Source: Lineus longissimus (lineage: Eukaryota; Nemertea; Pilidiophora; Heteronemertea; Lineidae). Taken from it: a stretch of DNA of 64,000 nt. Every line of letters starts with the position of its first letter. Position 1 is the stretch's first letter. Positions 52,601 to 59,830 of this stretch are shown here, piece by piece. The notes below the pieces were generated by a model. That model did no database searches, was not told the DNA's origin, and was given only the letters and a program-made list of their open reading frames with translations. The DNA lies in the NCBI RefSeq assembly GCF_910592395.1, contig NC_088321.1, forward strand, positions 9,984,001 to 10,048,000, read 5' to 3'. The position numbers and the translations under genes were made by a program.

Positions 52601-55600
52601 CCATAGATTGCACACCTCTGATTGACAATCTGTTCGTGGGCCAAGTTCTAGAAGAGGGTCACGGGACTCTTAGTGGAGTATGAAGAAGGTACACCTCCCA
52701 GGCATGGGTGCCCCACTCGAGATCACACTCCTCCGGTTGAAAATCCCGTGTGTCGTGCCTTAGAAAGAGACGGTAAAGGGACTCACCTTTGTGGCCTATG
52801 CAGTAGGAACTCCTCCCTGGCATGGGTCCCTGCCACCACACTCCGTTGGTAAGCGATCTCATGAGCAGCATTTTCAGTGAATTTCATCTGCCCCGTTTCC
52901 ATGATAAGGTCGAAATTACTTTCCGAACTGAAAGGTTGATGATACGTAACATAAAATGTGGCACATTGCTTCATTTTACTGTTGTTTGGTTTAGTGTTGT
53001 TGTTTGTCCAAACTGGTTTCCTGAATTGTAAAATACCTGGATGGTAAAATATCTAAATACGTGATACCAAGCCCCGGTCACTTCGCATGTCTCAAGATTC
53101 CAGGTTTACGGTCACTTCGCAAGACTCGAGACTCAAGGTGTACGGTCACTTTGCAAGACTCGAGAATGAAGGTGTACGGTCACTTTGCAAGACTCGAGAA
53201 TGTAGGTGTACGGTCACTTTGCAAGACTCGAGAATGTAGGTGTATGGTCACTTTGCAAGACTCGAGACTGTAGGTGTACGGTCACTTCACAAGACTCGAG
53301 ACTCAAGGTGTACGGTCACTACGCAAGACTCGAGACTGTAGGTGTACGGTCACTTCACAAGACTCGAGACTGTAGGTGTACGGTCACTTTGCAAGACTCG
53401 AGACTCAAGGTGTACGGTCACTTCGCAAGACTCGAGACTCCAGGTGTACAGTCACTACGCAAGACTCGAGACTGTAGGTGTATGGTCACTTTGCAAGACT
53501 CGAGACTCAAGGTGTACGGTCACTTCGCAAGACTCGAGACTCCAGGTGTACAGTCACTACGCAAAACTCGAGACTGTAGGTGTATGGTCACTTTGCAAGA
53601 CTCGAGACTCCAGGTGTACAGTCACTGCGCAAGACTCGAGACTGTAGGTGTATGGTCACTTTGCAAGACTCGAGACTCAAGGTGTACAGTCACTTCGCAA
53701 GACTCGAGACTCCAGGTGTACAGTCACTACGCAAGACTCGAGACTGTAGGTGTACGGTCACTTCACAAGACTCGAGACTGTAGGTGTACGGTCACTTTGC
53801 AAGACTCGAGACTCAAGGTGTACGGTCACTTCGCAAGACTCGAGACTCCAGGTGTACAGTCACTACGCAAGACTCGAGACTGTAGGTGTATGGTCACTTT
53901 GCAAGACTCGAGACTCAAGGTGTACGGTCACTTCGCAAGACTCGAGACTCCAGGTGTACAGTCACTACGCAAGACTCGAGACTGTAGGTGTATGGTCACT
54001 TTGCAAGACTCGAGACTCCAGGTGTACAGTCACTGCGCAAGACTCGAGACTGTAGGTGTATGGTCACTTTGCAAGACTCGAGACTCAAGGTGTACGGTCA
54101 CTTCGCAAGACTCGAGACTCCAGGTGTACAGTCACTACGCAAGACTCGAGACTGTAGGTGTACGGTCACCTCGTAAGACTCGAGACTCAAGGTGTACGGT
54201 CACGTTGCAAGACTCGAGACTCGAGCAGTAATATATGGTCACTTCGTAAGACTCGAGACTCAAGGTGTACGGTCATTTCGCAAGACTCGAGAATGTAGGT
54301 GTGCGGTCACTTCGCAAGACTCGAGACTCTAGATGTACGGTCAATTTGCAAGACTCGAGACTCTAGCAGTATTATGGTCACTTCGTGAGACTCGAGACTC
54401 AAGGTGTATGGTCACTTGGCGAGACTCAAGACTCTAGCAGTATGGTCACTTCGTGAGACCCGAGACTCTCGGTGTACGCCGGGCCACTATGAGAATTTGG
54501 GTGTAGGGTCACTTTTGTATACGTTTCCCATATCAAAGGCTAATGTTAAACTTAACTAGGTAAAGATTAAACTCTTAAACCATCGTGACATCAGTCAGGG
54601 GTTTTCGTTAGCCTTTCGAGCATAATCAACCAATGCAGTGAATTTCTTATGTAAAAATATTATATGTAATTCCGATTCTCTTCTACTTGGCACCACTTTG
54701 CGTGCTTAAAGCATTAGCGAAATCGCCAGGTCCCTGATTCCTTACGTACCCGACCTCCTCCAACTTGATAGCTGCGCCCCTGACGTCGACACCCGCGTCG
54801 TCTGGAATGCTGCTGTTCGAAAAGCGCATGCGCACTCGGAATATTTTCCCCCGGATGAAGAATGGATTGTTTGGGATGTCCTGGTTATCATAAACAGTGC
54901 AAAAGCCTGAAGAAGATAATACAATCGTGATTGCGGAAATAGTGAGCGTCGGCTACGTCACTACGATGATTGAATGTACGCACTGTATTACAAGACCACT
55001 CATTTATGAAGACCCAAGGAATGTCTTGCACCAGTCATATAGTTTATGTATCATTCATTGATTTGTGAAAATTCCATGTATGGCGAGTATTTTCCGCAAA
55101 AACCTAAGGTGGTGGTTTTAACTGTAAAATGCTTGTATTATGTGCGCCGTTGTACACCACGTCCCGTGCTTATCTTCAATACTGAATTCTCCTACAACTG
55201 CGTTTAACGTTCCGTGTGCCTTACGTGATTCCACTCATCACCGCTTGGTGTCGCTGTGTTGCAAAAGTTAAGAGATTGGACACCTACCATTGTTGTGAAG
55301 GGACAGGTACCCTTTGTTGTAGATTCGAAAGTAAATTCAGTCTTTGATTTTAAAAGTCCTGCTCTATTATTCGATGTTTATTCAGGGATTTTAACTGGAG
55401 AGACCAAGACTTAATATTGTCATATTTGTTATACCGATGTGAAAGTGAATATAGTCCTCGGTTTTAAAAAGTCTACCCTACTTTTCGATGAATATTCATG
55501 TCTCCGGTGAGGTTGGAGTATCTTGGACTTGAAATAGTAGTGACCCGTTGTAGAAGAGAAAAGCCCGTAACCTATCTTGTAGCTGAGAGTCAGGCACCTT

Positions 55601-56630
55601 GCAGATGACAACTTGTGATTGTCACAATCAGTCTCAAAGACTTTTCACACCCATTTGAATGAGAGGACAACCTTCGATAGTCACAATCAATTTCAAAACT
55701 CGTCACAACCACTTTAATACAAAGACAACCTGTCATCGTCACAGTCAATTTCAAAGTCTTGTCACACCCACTTTAATATGATGACAACTTGTGATTGTCA
55801 CAACCAGTCTCAAAGACTTTTCACAACCATTTTGATAAGAGGACAACTTTCGATAGTCACAACCATTTCAAAGACTTGTTAGACCCACGCTGATATGAAG
55901 ACAACTTGAGATCACTACAATCAGTTTCGATAGTCACAATTACTTTTAAAAACAAGTCACACCCACTTTAATACAAGACAACTTTCGAAAGTCACAACCA
56001 GTTTCACAATCAGTTTTAAAGACTTGTTATTAAGTCTCTCTAGTTAAAACCCTGAATAAACATCGAATAACAGGGCAGGACTTTTAAAATTGAAGACCAA
56101 ATTTACTTTCACAGCGACAACAAAGGGTACCTGTCCCTTCACATCAATGGTAGGTGTCCAATCTCTTAACTTTTGCAACACAGCGACACCAAGCGGTGAT
56201 GAGTGGAATCACGTAAGGCACACGGAACGTTAAACGCAGTTGTAGGATAATTCAATACGTGATGTATATATAATACACAATACGCGCTTTATGATGCCGA
56301 AATGGTGATCACTAATACGTCGAATTAGACGAAGGTTAACACGATAAACATCGAAAAACAAGCTTTTGACTGTTAAAACCAACACCTAAGATTTTTGCGG
56401 AAAATACTCGCCATATCAATGCTTATATGTTTCTAGAAGAAAGGGTTTAAATCCACCGAAAAATGATTTCTGGAAAGCGTTAATGGCAGAAACCTAAACG
56501 TATATCTACCTGTTGCTCCGACGTATGTTTGATGATTTCCTGTTAGCGCATGTGTGACCTTGCTGAGTGACTTCAACCTCACTGCAGCAAACTTTAGGGC
56601 CAGTTGGCTGCCGAGCCACGGGGCTGGATA
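32435..56630 (-). CDS. AOS-PLAT-lipoxygenase fusion, predicted catalytically dead, partial 5'
   Basis: Gene overview. Ten exons (56630-56510, 54906-54750, 52927-52787, 52360-52166, 51621-51152, 46034-45843, 42651-42402, 35619-35409, 34615-34376, 33223-32435) have matching phases at all nine junctions and total 2766 nt, about 921 codons plus TAA. Domain order is catalase-related allene oxide synthase (exons 1-5), PLAT/C2-like domain (end of exon 5, exon 6), lipoxygenase (exons 7-10), as in the coral fusion enzyme that makes 8R-HPETE and then an allene oxide from arachidonate. Overall similarity is clear, but the heme ligands (proximal Arg/Tyr replaced by Gln/Leu; distal Asn by Glu; distal His absent) and iron ligands (second His to Ala, third His to Leu, Asn to Thr, no terminal Ile) are lost. 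The N-terminus lies upstream. An intact frame with lost cofactors points to a pseudoenzyme rather than a pseudogene. Introns carry most of the window's foldback elements. Confidence 0.85.
33858..33955 (-). repeat. tRNA-derived SINE fragment (Met-like)
   Basis: On the - strand a box-A-like GAGCGCAGTGGCG and a box-B-like GGGGTTCGATTCTC are about 45 bp apart, with a CTCATGA loop in the anticodon position. No clean cloverleaf, so a SINE head rather than a tRNA gene. It lies in the intron between LOX exons 9 and 10. Confidence 0.55.
34376..34615 (-). CDS. AOS-LOX exon 9: start of LOX core
   Basis: Acceptor TGCACTTTCAG, donor GTAAGT; 80 codons, phase 0 at both ends. Reads EGKIYLADYSFLTPL, YYCAPIAAFHVND, ILVPLAVQLGQRPGEVWTPK and DEWQLAKAYVKCSDQQADL. 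These match the LOX order GKIYIVDY, CAP, VPIAIQL and DW-x-LAK-x-W-x-x-x-SD that leads into the first iron-His helix. The QQAD where LOXs usually have a His/Gln-containing stretch is unusual. Confidence 0.92.
35409..35619 (-). CDS. AOS-LOX exon 8: N-terminal part of LOX domain
   Basis: Acceptor TTTTGCTTCCAG, donor GTAGGC; one base, then 70 codons. Contains ASTWHTDTEYVNQFLAPTML and LLRRCKNRLPSNFCVDD, then RRPLHEEIK, corresponding to the LOX segments W-x-D-x-x-F-x-x-QFL, RRC-x-x-LP and the L-x-EE-x loop. Exon 7 leaves GG and this exon supplies A, completing Gly in phase. Confidence 0.9.
36140..36840. repeat. Copy of the CGTCGTC-rich interspersed family
   Basis: Begins GGGGAGTCTATACAATACCG then GTCCGTCGTCGTC, with repeated blocks GACCTCTGACACTGAATTTC and GACCTCTGACACCGAATTTC, and ends near CATCTCACCTGATATC. 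Same family as 4127 and, inverted, 39240-39590. Lies in the intron between LOX exons 7 and 8. Confidence 0.5.
37899..38986. repeat. Tandem duplication of a MITE-containing segment, first copy internally deleted
   Basis: Copy 1 (37899-38346) and copy 2 (38350-38986) start with GGAATTGAACCCGAGGCGGA and end with ACGGTACCAAGGTATTTTAG. Copy 2 contains an intact palindrome (38353-38521: AACCCGAGGCGGAGGACCTT to its complement) plus about 140 bp that copy 1 lacks; copy 1 jumps from CCACCCGAG to GATAGGAAGTCCGCATCGG. The shared 300 bp downstream are nearly identical, so the duplication is recent. Confidence 0.75.
39640..40017. repeat. Inverted pair, about 95-bp arms
   Basis: Left arm CATGTTACGAGCAGTGCACT through AGGGACTATGTGAGAATTTC; the right arm is its complement (GAAATTGTCACATAGTCCCT to GCTTGTAACATGG). 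It overlaps the inner edge of the 37114-40367 right arm. Confidence 0.6.
40580..42125 (-). mobile_element. LINE endonuclease fragment (Jockey-like)
   Basis: On the - strand broken frames read VMQWNAKGVRRKKIEFHNF and HNIDVCCIQETC (42090-41950), then LSLINQPDDPPSFDS, SSPDLALATDDIQQ and GGSD followed by KARKVIFSKWSV (41610-41200). This is the endonuclease order N-x-x-G, IQET, PD-x-x-x and SDH. The end runs out near 40600. Frameshifted and inactive; it lies just downstream of LOX exon 7. Confidence 0.65.
42402..42651 (-). CDS. AOS-LOX exon 7: linker from PLAT to LOX domain
   Basis: Acceptor CACATGTTCCAG, donor GTGAGT; 2 + 82 codons + 2. Reads HHFLAELRKFQIREKQNIYG, WMKISTLPARLTVK and ISRDFIPVRNVTQK. 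The R-x-x-E/Q-R-x-x-x-Y-x-W pattern and following LP and S/P-RD segments match the start of the animal LOX domain after PLAT. Phases match exons 6 and 8. Confidence 0.78.
43035..45716. mobile_element. Large foldback element with long asymmetric arms
   Basis: Left arm 43035-43300 (CACACCTGGCTAGCGTCGAT, GGTCATTAGGGGTCAAAAGG) pairs with right arm 45460-45716 (TGACCTTTTGACCCCTAG to CTAGCCAGGTGG); a second paired block is 43840-43970 with 45290-45410 (ATGCATCTATTGCAACAATC; TATCCTATCATGCACATGCA). The left arm holds 540 bp with no partner. The loop (43976-45280) carries a tRNA-like SINE head near 44410. No ORF of note. Lies in the intron between exons 6 and 7. Confidence 0.7.
44408..44470 (+). repeat. 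tRNA-like SINE head
   Basis: Box-A-like TGACATAGTGGAAAC and box-B-like CGGGTCGATTCAGC about 35 bp apart, within the loop of the foldback element. No cloverleaf is formed. Confidence 0.35.
45843..46034 (-). CDS. AOS-LOX exon 6: second half of PLAT domain
   Basis: Acceptor CCCCTCCCAG, donor GTAGGT; 2 + 63 codons + 1. Reads SNIAKSIKSPDIGKPFALEI, then DVIALHDISIMNEKHE, NKMVVHRVICNRDIIAIC. The ALHDISIMNE...VVHRVIC pattern fits the PLAT strand-loop-strand that in active enzymes reads L-x-H followed by a W-x-x-x-R-V-x-I strand. The conserved Trp is Met here. This is the most diverged exon, but phases on both sides are right. Confidence 0.65.
46622..46836 (-). mobile_element. tRNA-derived SINE with (ATT)n tail
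   Basis: On the - strand: GGGGCAGCGGTAGTGCAGTG (box A TAGTGCAGTGG), box B GAGTTCGATTACC, a body, then GCGCTATATAAATCC and a tail of about ten ATT repeats (46635-46665). The CTCATGA loop suggests a Met-like tRNA ancestor. The CTATATAAAT end resembles the 3' ends of LINE partners. Confidence 0.72.
46840..49079. other. AOS-LOX intron: homopolymer-rich, no exon recognised
   Basis: Contains G or C runs at about 47780-47787, 47946-47957 and 48001-48016. A minus-strand frame at 48018-47764 (SLNRKSLFMSVETAHGW onward) is open, but it is bounded by the homopolymers and is not needed for phase between exons 5 and 6; I do not call it. Confidence 0.4.
49080..49577. mobile_element. Repeat family 'X', uninterrupted copy
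   Basis: A continuous copy of about 0.5 kb of the family split by Harbinger-1 at 6607-10391. It reads from TTTTGTTTCAGC..AAGATAGTAGAAAA to CAATGGTCCTTTAAG. At the site matching the Harbinger-1 insertion it has CGCTATTAAGAC without duplication. Confidence 0.65.
50167..50178. repeat. Poly-G tract
   Basis: An uninterrupted run of about 12 G. Similar G/C runs occur at 47946, 48001 and 60330 within the same 13 kb. Confidence 0.6.
50973..51106. repeat. Hairpin MITE next to AOS exon 5
   Basis: TAGGGTAGAAAGGGGTATTT with TGTAGCCCCGGTTTA at the left pairs with TAAACCGGGGCTACA and AATACCCCATCCTACCTTA at the right, loop about 30 bp. It ends 46 bp beyond the exon donor. Confidence 0.68.
51152..51621 (-). 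CDS. AOS-LOX exon 5: C-terminal AOS domain and first PLAT strand
   Basis: Acceptor ATTTATTGCAG, donor GTAAGA; 1 + 156 codons + 1. Reads KERLPGETRSVDYLRKGLKS, PVKFYLELQLQD, FPWDESQCPWLPLAEVIL and HDPNSIAFVQGISLACSH, then VYHIHLAVETLFL and LRMKIILN. The WDE..PW-x-x-LAE block is the catalase-fold segment shared with coral AOS. The segment NSI-x-x-L-R-x-x-x-Y, which gives heme its Tyr ligand in AOS and catalases, reads NSIAFVQGISL: Arg is Gln and Tyr is Leu. The last 30 residues are the first PLAT beta strands, so the AOS-PLAT fusion point is inside this exon. Confidence 0.9.
52166..52360 (-). CDS. AOS-LOX exon 4: central AOS domain
   Basis: Acceptor TGATTTATTCCAG, donor GTAAGT; 1 + 64 codons + 2. 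Reads LTAHIEAIRRAPLSFSMMTY, YTKVTYVVNSDDG, KRFGRFRLVPACPVKDTG and VGDQVKNWMR. E-x-x-RRAP-x-x-F, the Y-(S/T)-x-x-T strand and RFRLVP (in catalases the strand after the heme pocket) are the family's central blocks. Phases match exons 3 and 5. Confidence 0.9.
52382..52440 (+). repeat. Possible tRNA-derived SINE head
   Basis: GAGCTGCGTGGTCTA (box-A-like) and CGCGGGTTTGATACCCG (box-B-like) are about 30 bp apart directly upstream (in + sense) of the exon 4 acceptor. Weak evidence only. Confidence 0.3.
52490..52860. repeat. Three degenerate 110-118-bp tandem repeats, one of them coding
   Basis: Shared landmarks are GATCACACTCCTC, GCATGGGT (about 52592, 52701 and 52820) and (A/T)AGGAACTCCTC-like text. 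The copy nearest the gene's 5' side (52787-52850) is the 3' end of AOS exon 3; the other two lie in the following intron and still encode GTHA-x-E-x-Y-LLH on the - strand. Confidence 0.7.
52787..52927 (-). CDS. AOS-LOX exon 3: AOS segment with altered distal Asn
   Basis: Acceptor CATCAACCTTTCAG, donor GTGAGT; 1 + 46 codons + 2. Reads SESNFDLIMETGQMKFTENA, AHEIAYQRSVV and THAREEFLLHRPQ. The DFD-x-(L/V)-MNTG block of the family carries the distal Asn that helps bind the peroxide substrate; here it is METG, Asn to Glu. Phases match exon 2 (GG plus T gives Gly) and exon 4 (AG plus A gives Arg). Confidence 0.85.
53083..54500. repeat. 34-bp minisatellite, about 41 units, with 408-bp higher-order period
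   Basis: The unit is about GACTCGAGACT-(GTA/CAA/CCA)-GGTGTACGGTCACTT-(TGC/CGC/CAC)-AA. Variant triplets recur in a fixed order: the stretch from 53342 repeats from 53750, and 53580 from 53988, so the second level of organisation is 12 units (408 bp). Every unit has the palindrome CTCGAG. As 34 is not a multiple of 3 and no frame has a stop, the + strand stays open for 341 codons (53206-54231); this is a repeat artefact, not a gene. Units decay at both edges. It lies within the intron between AOS exons 2 and 3. Confidence 0.92.
54750..54906 (-). CDS. AOS-LOX exon 2: AOS segment
   Basis: Acceptor TTATCTTCTTCAG, donor GTACGT (a GTAAGG three bases on is the alternative, but breaks phase with exon 3); 2 + 51 codons + 2. 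Reads FCTVYDNQDIPNNPFFIRGK, IFRVRMRFSNSSIPDDAG and DVRGAAIKLEEV. R-x-R-x-SN...PDDA-x-x-D-x-RG-x-x-IK is the hallmark of catalase-related AOS and animal catalases (the strand holding the heme-contacting Arg). Confidence 0.9.
55079..56415. mobile_element. Foldback element A
   Basis: Ends TATGGCGAGTATTTTCCGCA (55079) and complement GCGGAAAATACTCGCCATA (to 56415). Long arms share GATTCCACTCATCACCGCTT and GTGAAGGGACAGGTACCCTT with their complements. The interior is made of degenerate repeats of about 50-60 bp with GACAACTT..GTCACAA..TTTCAAAGACTT. No ORF. A target duplication was not resolved. Confidence 0.78.
56510..56630 (-). CDS. AOS-LOX exon 1 (first visible): AOS start of heme region
   Basis: Acceptor TTTACTTGTCAG, donor GTAGAT; 40 codons + 1 base, phase 0 start, so at least one exon lies upstream. 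Reads YPAPWLGSQLALKF, KSLSKVTHALTGNHQ and TYVGATG. The T-x-T/H-x-VG-x-x-G segment is where active AOS has its distal heme His two residues before VG; here that position is Thr, with a two-residue deletion before it. A His in GNHQ is five residues before VG, so an alternative alignment should be tested. The exon sits in a gap of about 240 bp between foldback elements A and B. Confidence 0.8.
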
Positions 56631-58022
56631 CTGACAAGTAAAGAAAAGGCGTCGGAATATGGCATTTTCCGCAAAAACTTAAGGTGGTGGTTTTAACTGT
56701 ATAATGCTTGTTTTTCGGCATCATAAAGCGCGTATTGTGTATTATGTGCGCCGTTGTACATCGCGTCCCGTGCTTATCTTCAGTACTGAATTATCCTACA
56801 ACTGCGTTTAACGTTCCGAGTGCCTTACGTGATTCCACTCATCACCGCTTGGTGTCGCTGTAATGCATAAGTTAAGAGATTGGACACCTACCATTGATGT
56901 GAAGGGACAGGTACCCTTTGTTGTAGCTGTGAAAGTAAATTCAGTCCTCGATTTTAAAAGTCCTGCTCTATTATTCGATGTTTATTCAGGGATTTTAACT
57001 AGAGAGACTAAGACTTAATATAGTGATATTTGTTATACCGATGTGAAAGTAAATATAGTCCTCGGTTTTAAAAAATCTACCCTACTTTTCGATGAATATT
57101 CATGTCTCCGGTGAGGTTGGAGTATCTTGGACTTGAAATAGTAGTGACACGTTGTAGAAGAGAAAAACCCCTAACCTATCTTGTATCTGAGAGTCAGGCA
57201 CCTTGCAGAAGACAACTTGTGATTGTCACAATCAGTCTCAAAGACTTTTCACACCCATTTGAATGAGAGGACAACTTTCGATTGTCACAATCAATTTCAA
57301 AACTCGTCACAACCACTTTAATACAAAGACAACCTGTCATCGTCACAGTCAATTTCAAAGTCTTGTCACACCCACTTTAATATAAAGACAACTTGTGATT
57401 GTCACAACCAGTCTCAAAGACTTTTCACAACCATCTGGATAAGAGGACAACTTTCGATAGTCACAACCATTTCAAAGACTTGTTAGACCTACGCTGATAT
57501 GACGACAACTTGAGATCGCCACAATCATTTTCGATAGTCACAATTACTTTCAAAACATGTCACACCCACTTTAATACAAGACAACTTTCGAAAGTCACAA
57601 CCAGTTTCACAATCAGTTTTAAAGACTTGTTACATCCACTTAAATACGATGACAGCTTCTGATTGTCACAATCTCGGAGTCTCATCGCATTTTCATACCC
57701 ATTTTAATAAGACAAGTTTCAAGTCGCAATCAAATTCAAAGTCTTGTCAGACCTATTTTGATACGAAGACAAATAATTGTTATCGTCAAAATCAGTCTCA
57801 AAGATCATTCTCATCAATTTTGATAAGAATACATAGAATAGTTTGTTGACCTAGACAACAGCTGAATCATGACCGATCATGGGATAAGTTCAGCCTAAAG
57901 GGGTTCAATGAGCTCAATGTCGGGGATTTCTAGCCAGAGAGACAGAGGCCAGGCCTAATTTTCCGTAATACCGGCTTGTTATGAAATTCTACAAACCAGG
58001 TGCAAAATCAGTCACAATGACG

Positions 58023-58153
58023 TATAACATTGGGTGATATGAATAAAGACTAGCAAATGCTTTTATCTAAAACTCCATGTACATTTACACTAGGCCTTCC
58101 TGTACAAAACCGGAGTAAAAGCATTTGCTAGTCTTTATTCATATCACCCAATG
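58023..58153. repeat. Hairpin MITE copy 1 in foldback element B
   Basis: ATTGGGTGATATGAATAAAG with CTAGCAAATGCTTTTA pairs with TAAAAGCATTTGCTAG and CTTTATTCATATCACCCAAT around a loop with GTACATTTACACTAGGCCTT. Confidence 0.75.
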
Positions 58154-58361
58154 TCGCACCCACCTAAGAAACCTTGTTCCAAGCAACGTCTAGAGCAATC
58201 AAAAGATGTATTTATTGAAATTTTCTTAAATATCCGTTACTAGAGTGTCACAACCTAGTTGCCAGAAGACACGTTTGAGACAGAGTTATACGTCGTTTTA
58301 CTGATTGTGACCTTGGAAGTTGTCATCTGAAACAGTTCTTGTCGTATTAGGTCCGATCTAT

Positions 58362-58492
58362 ACATTGGGTGATATGAATAAAGTCTAGCAATTGCTTTTA
58401 CTTCAGTTTTGTACAGAAAGGCCTAGTGTAAATGTACATGGAGTTTTAGATAAAAGCATTTGCTAGTCTTTATTCATATCACCCATTGTATA
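58362..58492. repeat. Hairpin MITE copy 2, inverted relative to copy 1
   Basis: Same palindrome; the loop text (AAGGCCTAGTGTAAATGTAC) is the complement of copy 1's loop, so the two copies form a further inverted pair about 200 bp apart. Confidence 0.75.
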
Positions 58493-59830
58493 GATAGTAC
58501 GGCCATAGACACAGACCTAGGTATTGATCAGTTCTTATAAATAACTGGACAATCAGTTCCAATTTCCATCGGGGTAACAAATAGCATAAACAGCCGTCTG
58601 AGGCTCTCTATAGTTCATTTGAATCCCTGAATAATCATCGAATAATAAGGCAGGACCTTAAGAACGCAGGACCATATTTACCTTAAAATCGGTGTACCCG
58701 ATAGACATCATAATCACAGTCGTAGGCCTGAACCTCTCTTATAACAATCCCTGAATGATTATCAAGTTATATGTCTATGAAAGATAAAATTTGATTTCGA
58801 CTTGAAACCTGTCTTCTTATTAAAATGGGTATGAAAAATCGATGAAACTTCGCGATTGTGACAATCACAAGTTGTCATCGTATTTTAAGTGGATGTAACA
58901 AGTCTTTAAAACAGATTGTGACTTTCGAAAGTTGTCTTGTATTAAAGTGGGTGTGACATGTTTTTAAAGTAATTGTGACTATCGAAGCTGTCTTCTCATC
59001 AAAATGGGTGTGAAAAGTCCTTAAAACTGGTTGTGACAATCACAAGTTGTCTTCATATTAAAGTGGTTGTGACAAGACTGTGACGATGACAGATTGTCTT
59101 TGTATTAAAGTGGTTGTGACGAGATTTGAAATTGATTGTGACAATCGAAAGTTGTCCTCTCATTCAAATGGGTGTGAAAAGTCTTTGATACTGATTGTGA
59201 CGATCACAAGTTGTCTTCTGCAAGGTGCCCGACTCTCAGATACAAGACAGGTTAGGGGTTTTTCTCTTCTACAACGTGTCACTGCTTTTTTAAGTCTAAG
59301 ATACTCCAACCTCGCTGGAGACATTAATATTCATCGAATAGTAGGGTAGACTTTTTAAAACCGAGGACTATATTTACTTTCACATCGGTATAACAAATAT
59401 CACAATATTAAGTCTTAGTCTCTCTAGTTAAAAACCCTGAATAAACATCGAATAACAGGGCAGGACTTTTAAAATCGAAGACCAAATTTACTTTCACAGC
59501 GACAACAAAGGGTACCTGTCCCTTCACATCAATGGTAGGTGTCCAATCTCTTAACTTTTGCAACACAGCGACACCAAGCGGTGATGAGTGGAATCACGTA
59601 AGGCACTCGGAACGTTAAACGCAGTTGTAGGATAATTCAATACTGAAGATCATCACAGGACGTGATGTACAACGGCGCACATAATACACAATACGCGCTT
59701 TATGATGCCGAAATGATGATCACTAATACGTCGAATAAGACGAAGGTTAACACGATAAACACCGAAAAACAAGCTTTTTAATGTTAAAACCAACACCTAA
59801 GCCAAGGTTTTTGGGGAAAATACTCGCCAT

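Larger units (their letters stand above)
56652..59830. mobile_element. Foldback element B with target duplication
   Basis: Same family as element A: left end (TA)TGGCATTTTCCGCAAAAAC, right end AAAATACTCGCCATA at 59830, flanked by GTCGGAATA on both sides (56644-56652 and 59831-59839), a duplication of about 9 bp. Arms run inward as in A, with the same GTCACAATC-type subrepeats, and join over a central region (57650-58860) that contains two hairpin MITEs. A 9-bp duplication with long TIRs suggests a MULE-type or FB-type origin. Confidence 0.75.

Noticed and set aside
53206-54231. A 341-codon open frame on the + strand
   Set aside because: It is the 34-bp minisatellite read through; all three frames lack stops and the peptide just repeats with a 34-residue period. 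The host gene runs on the other strand.
53083-54500. Regularly spaced 34-bp repeats resembling a CRISPR array
   Set aside because: The repeats are contiguous with no unique spacers, and the context is a spliced animal gene.
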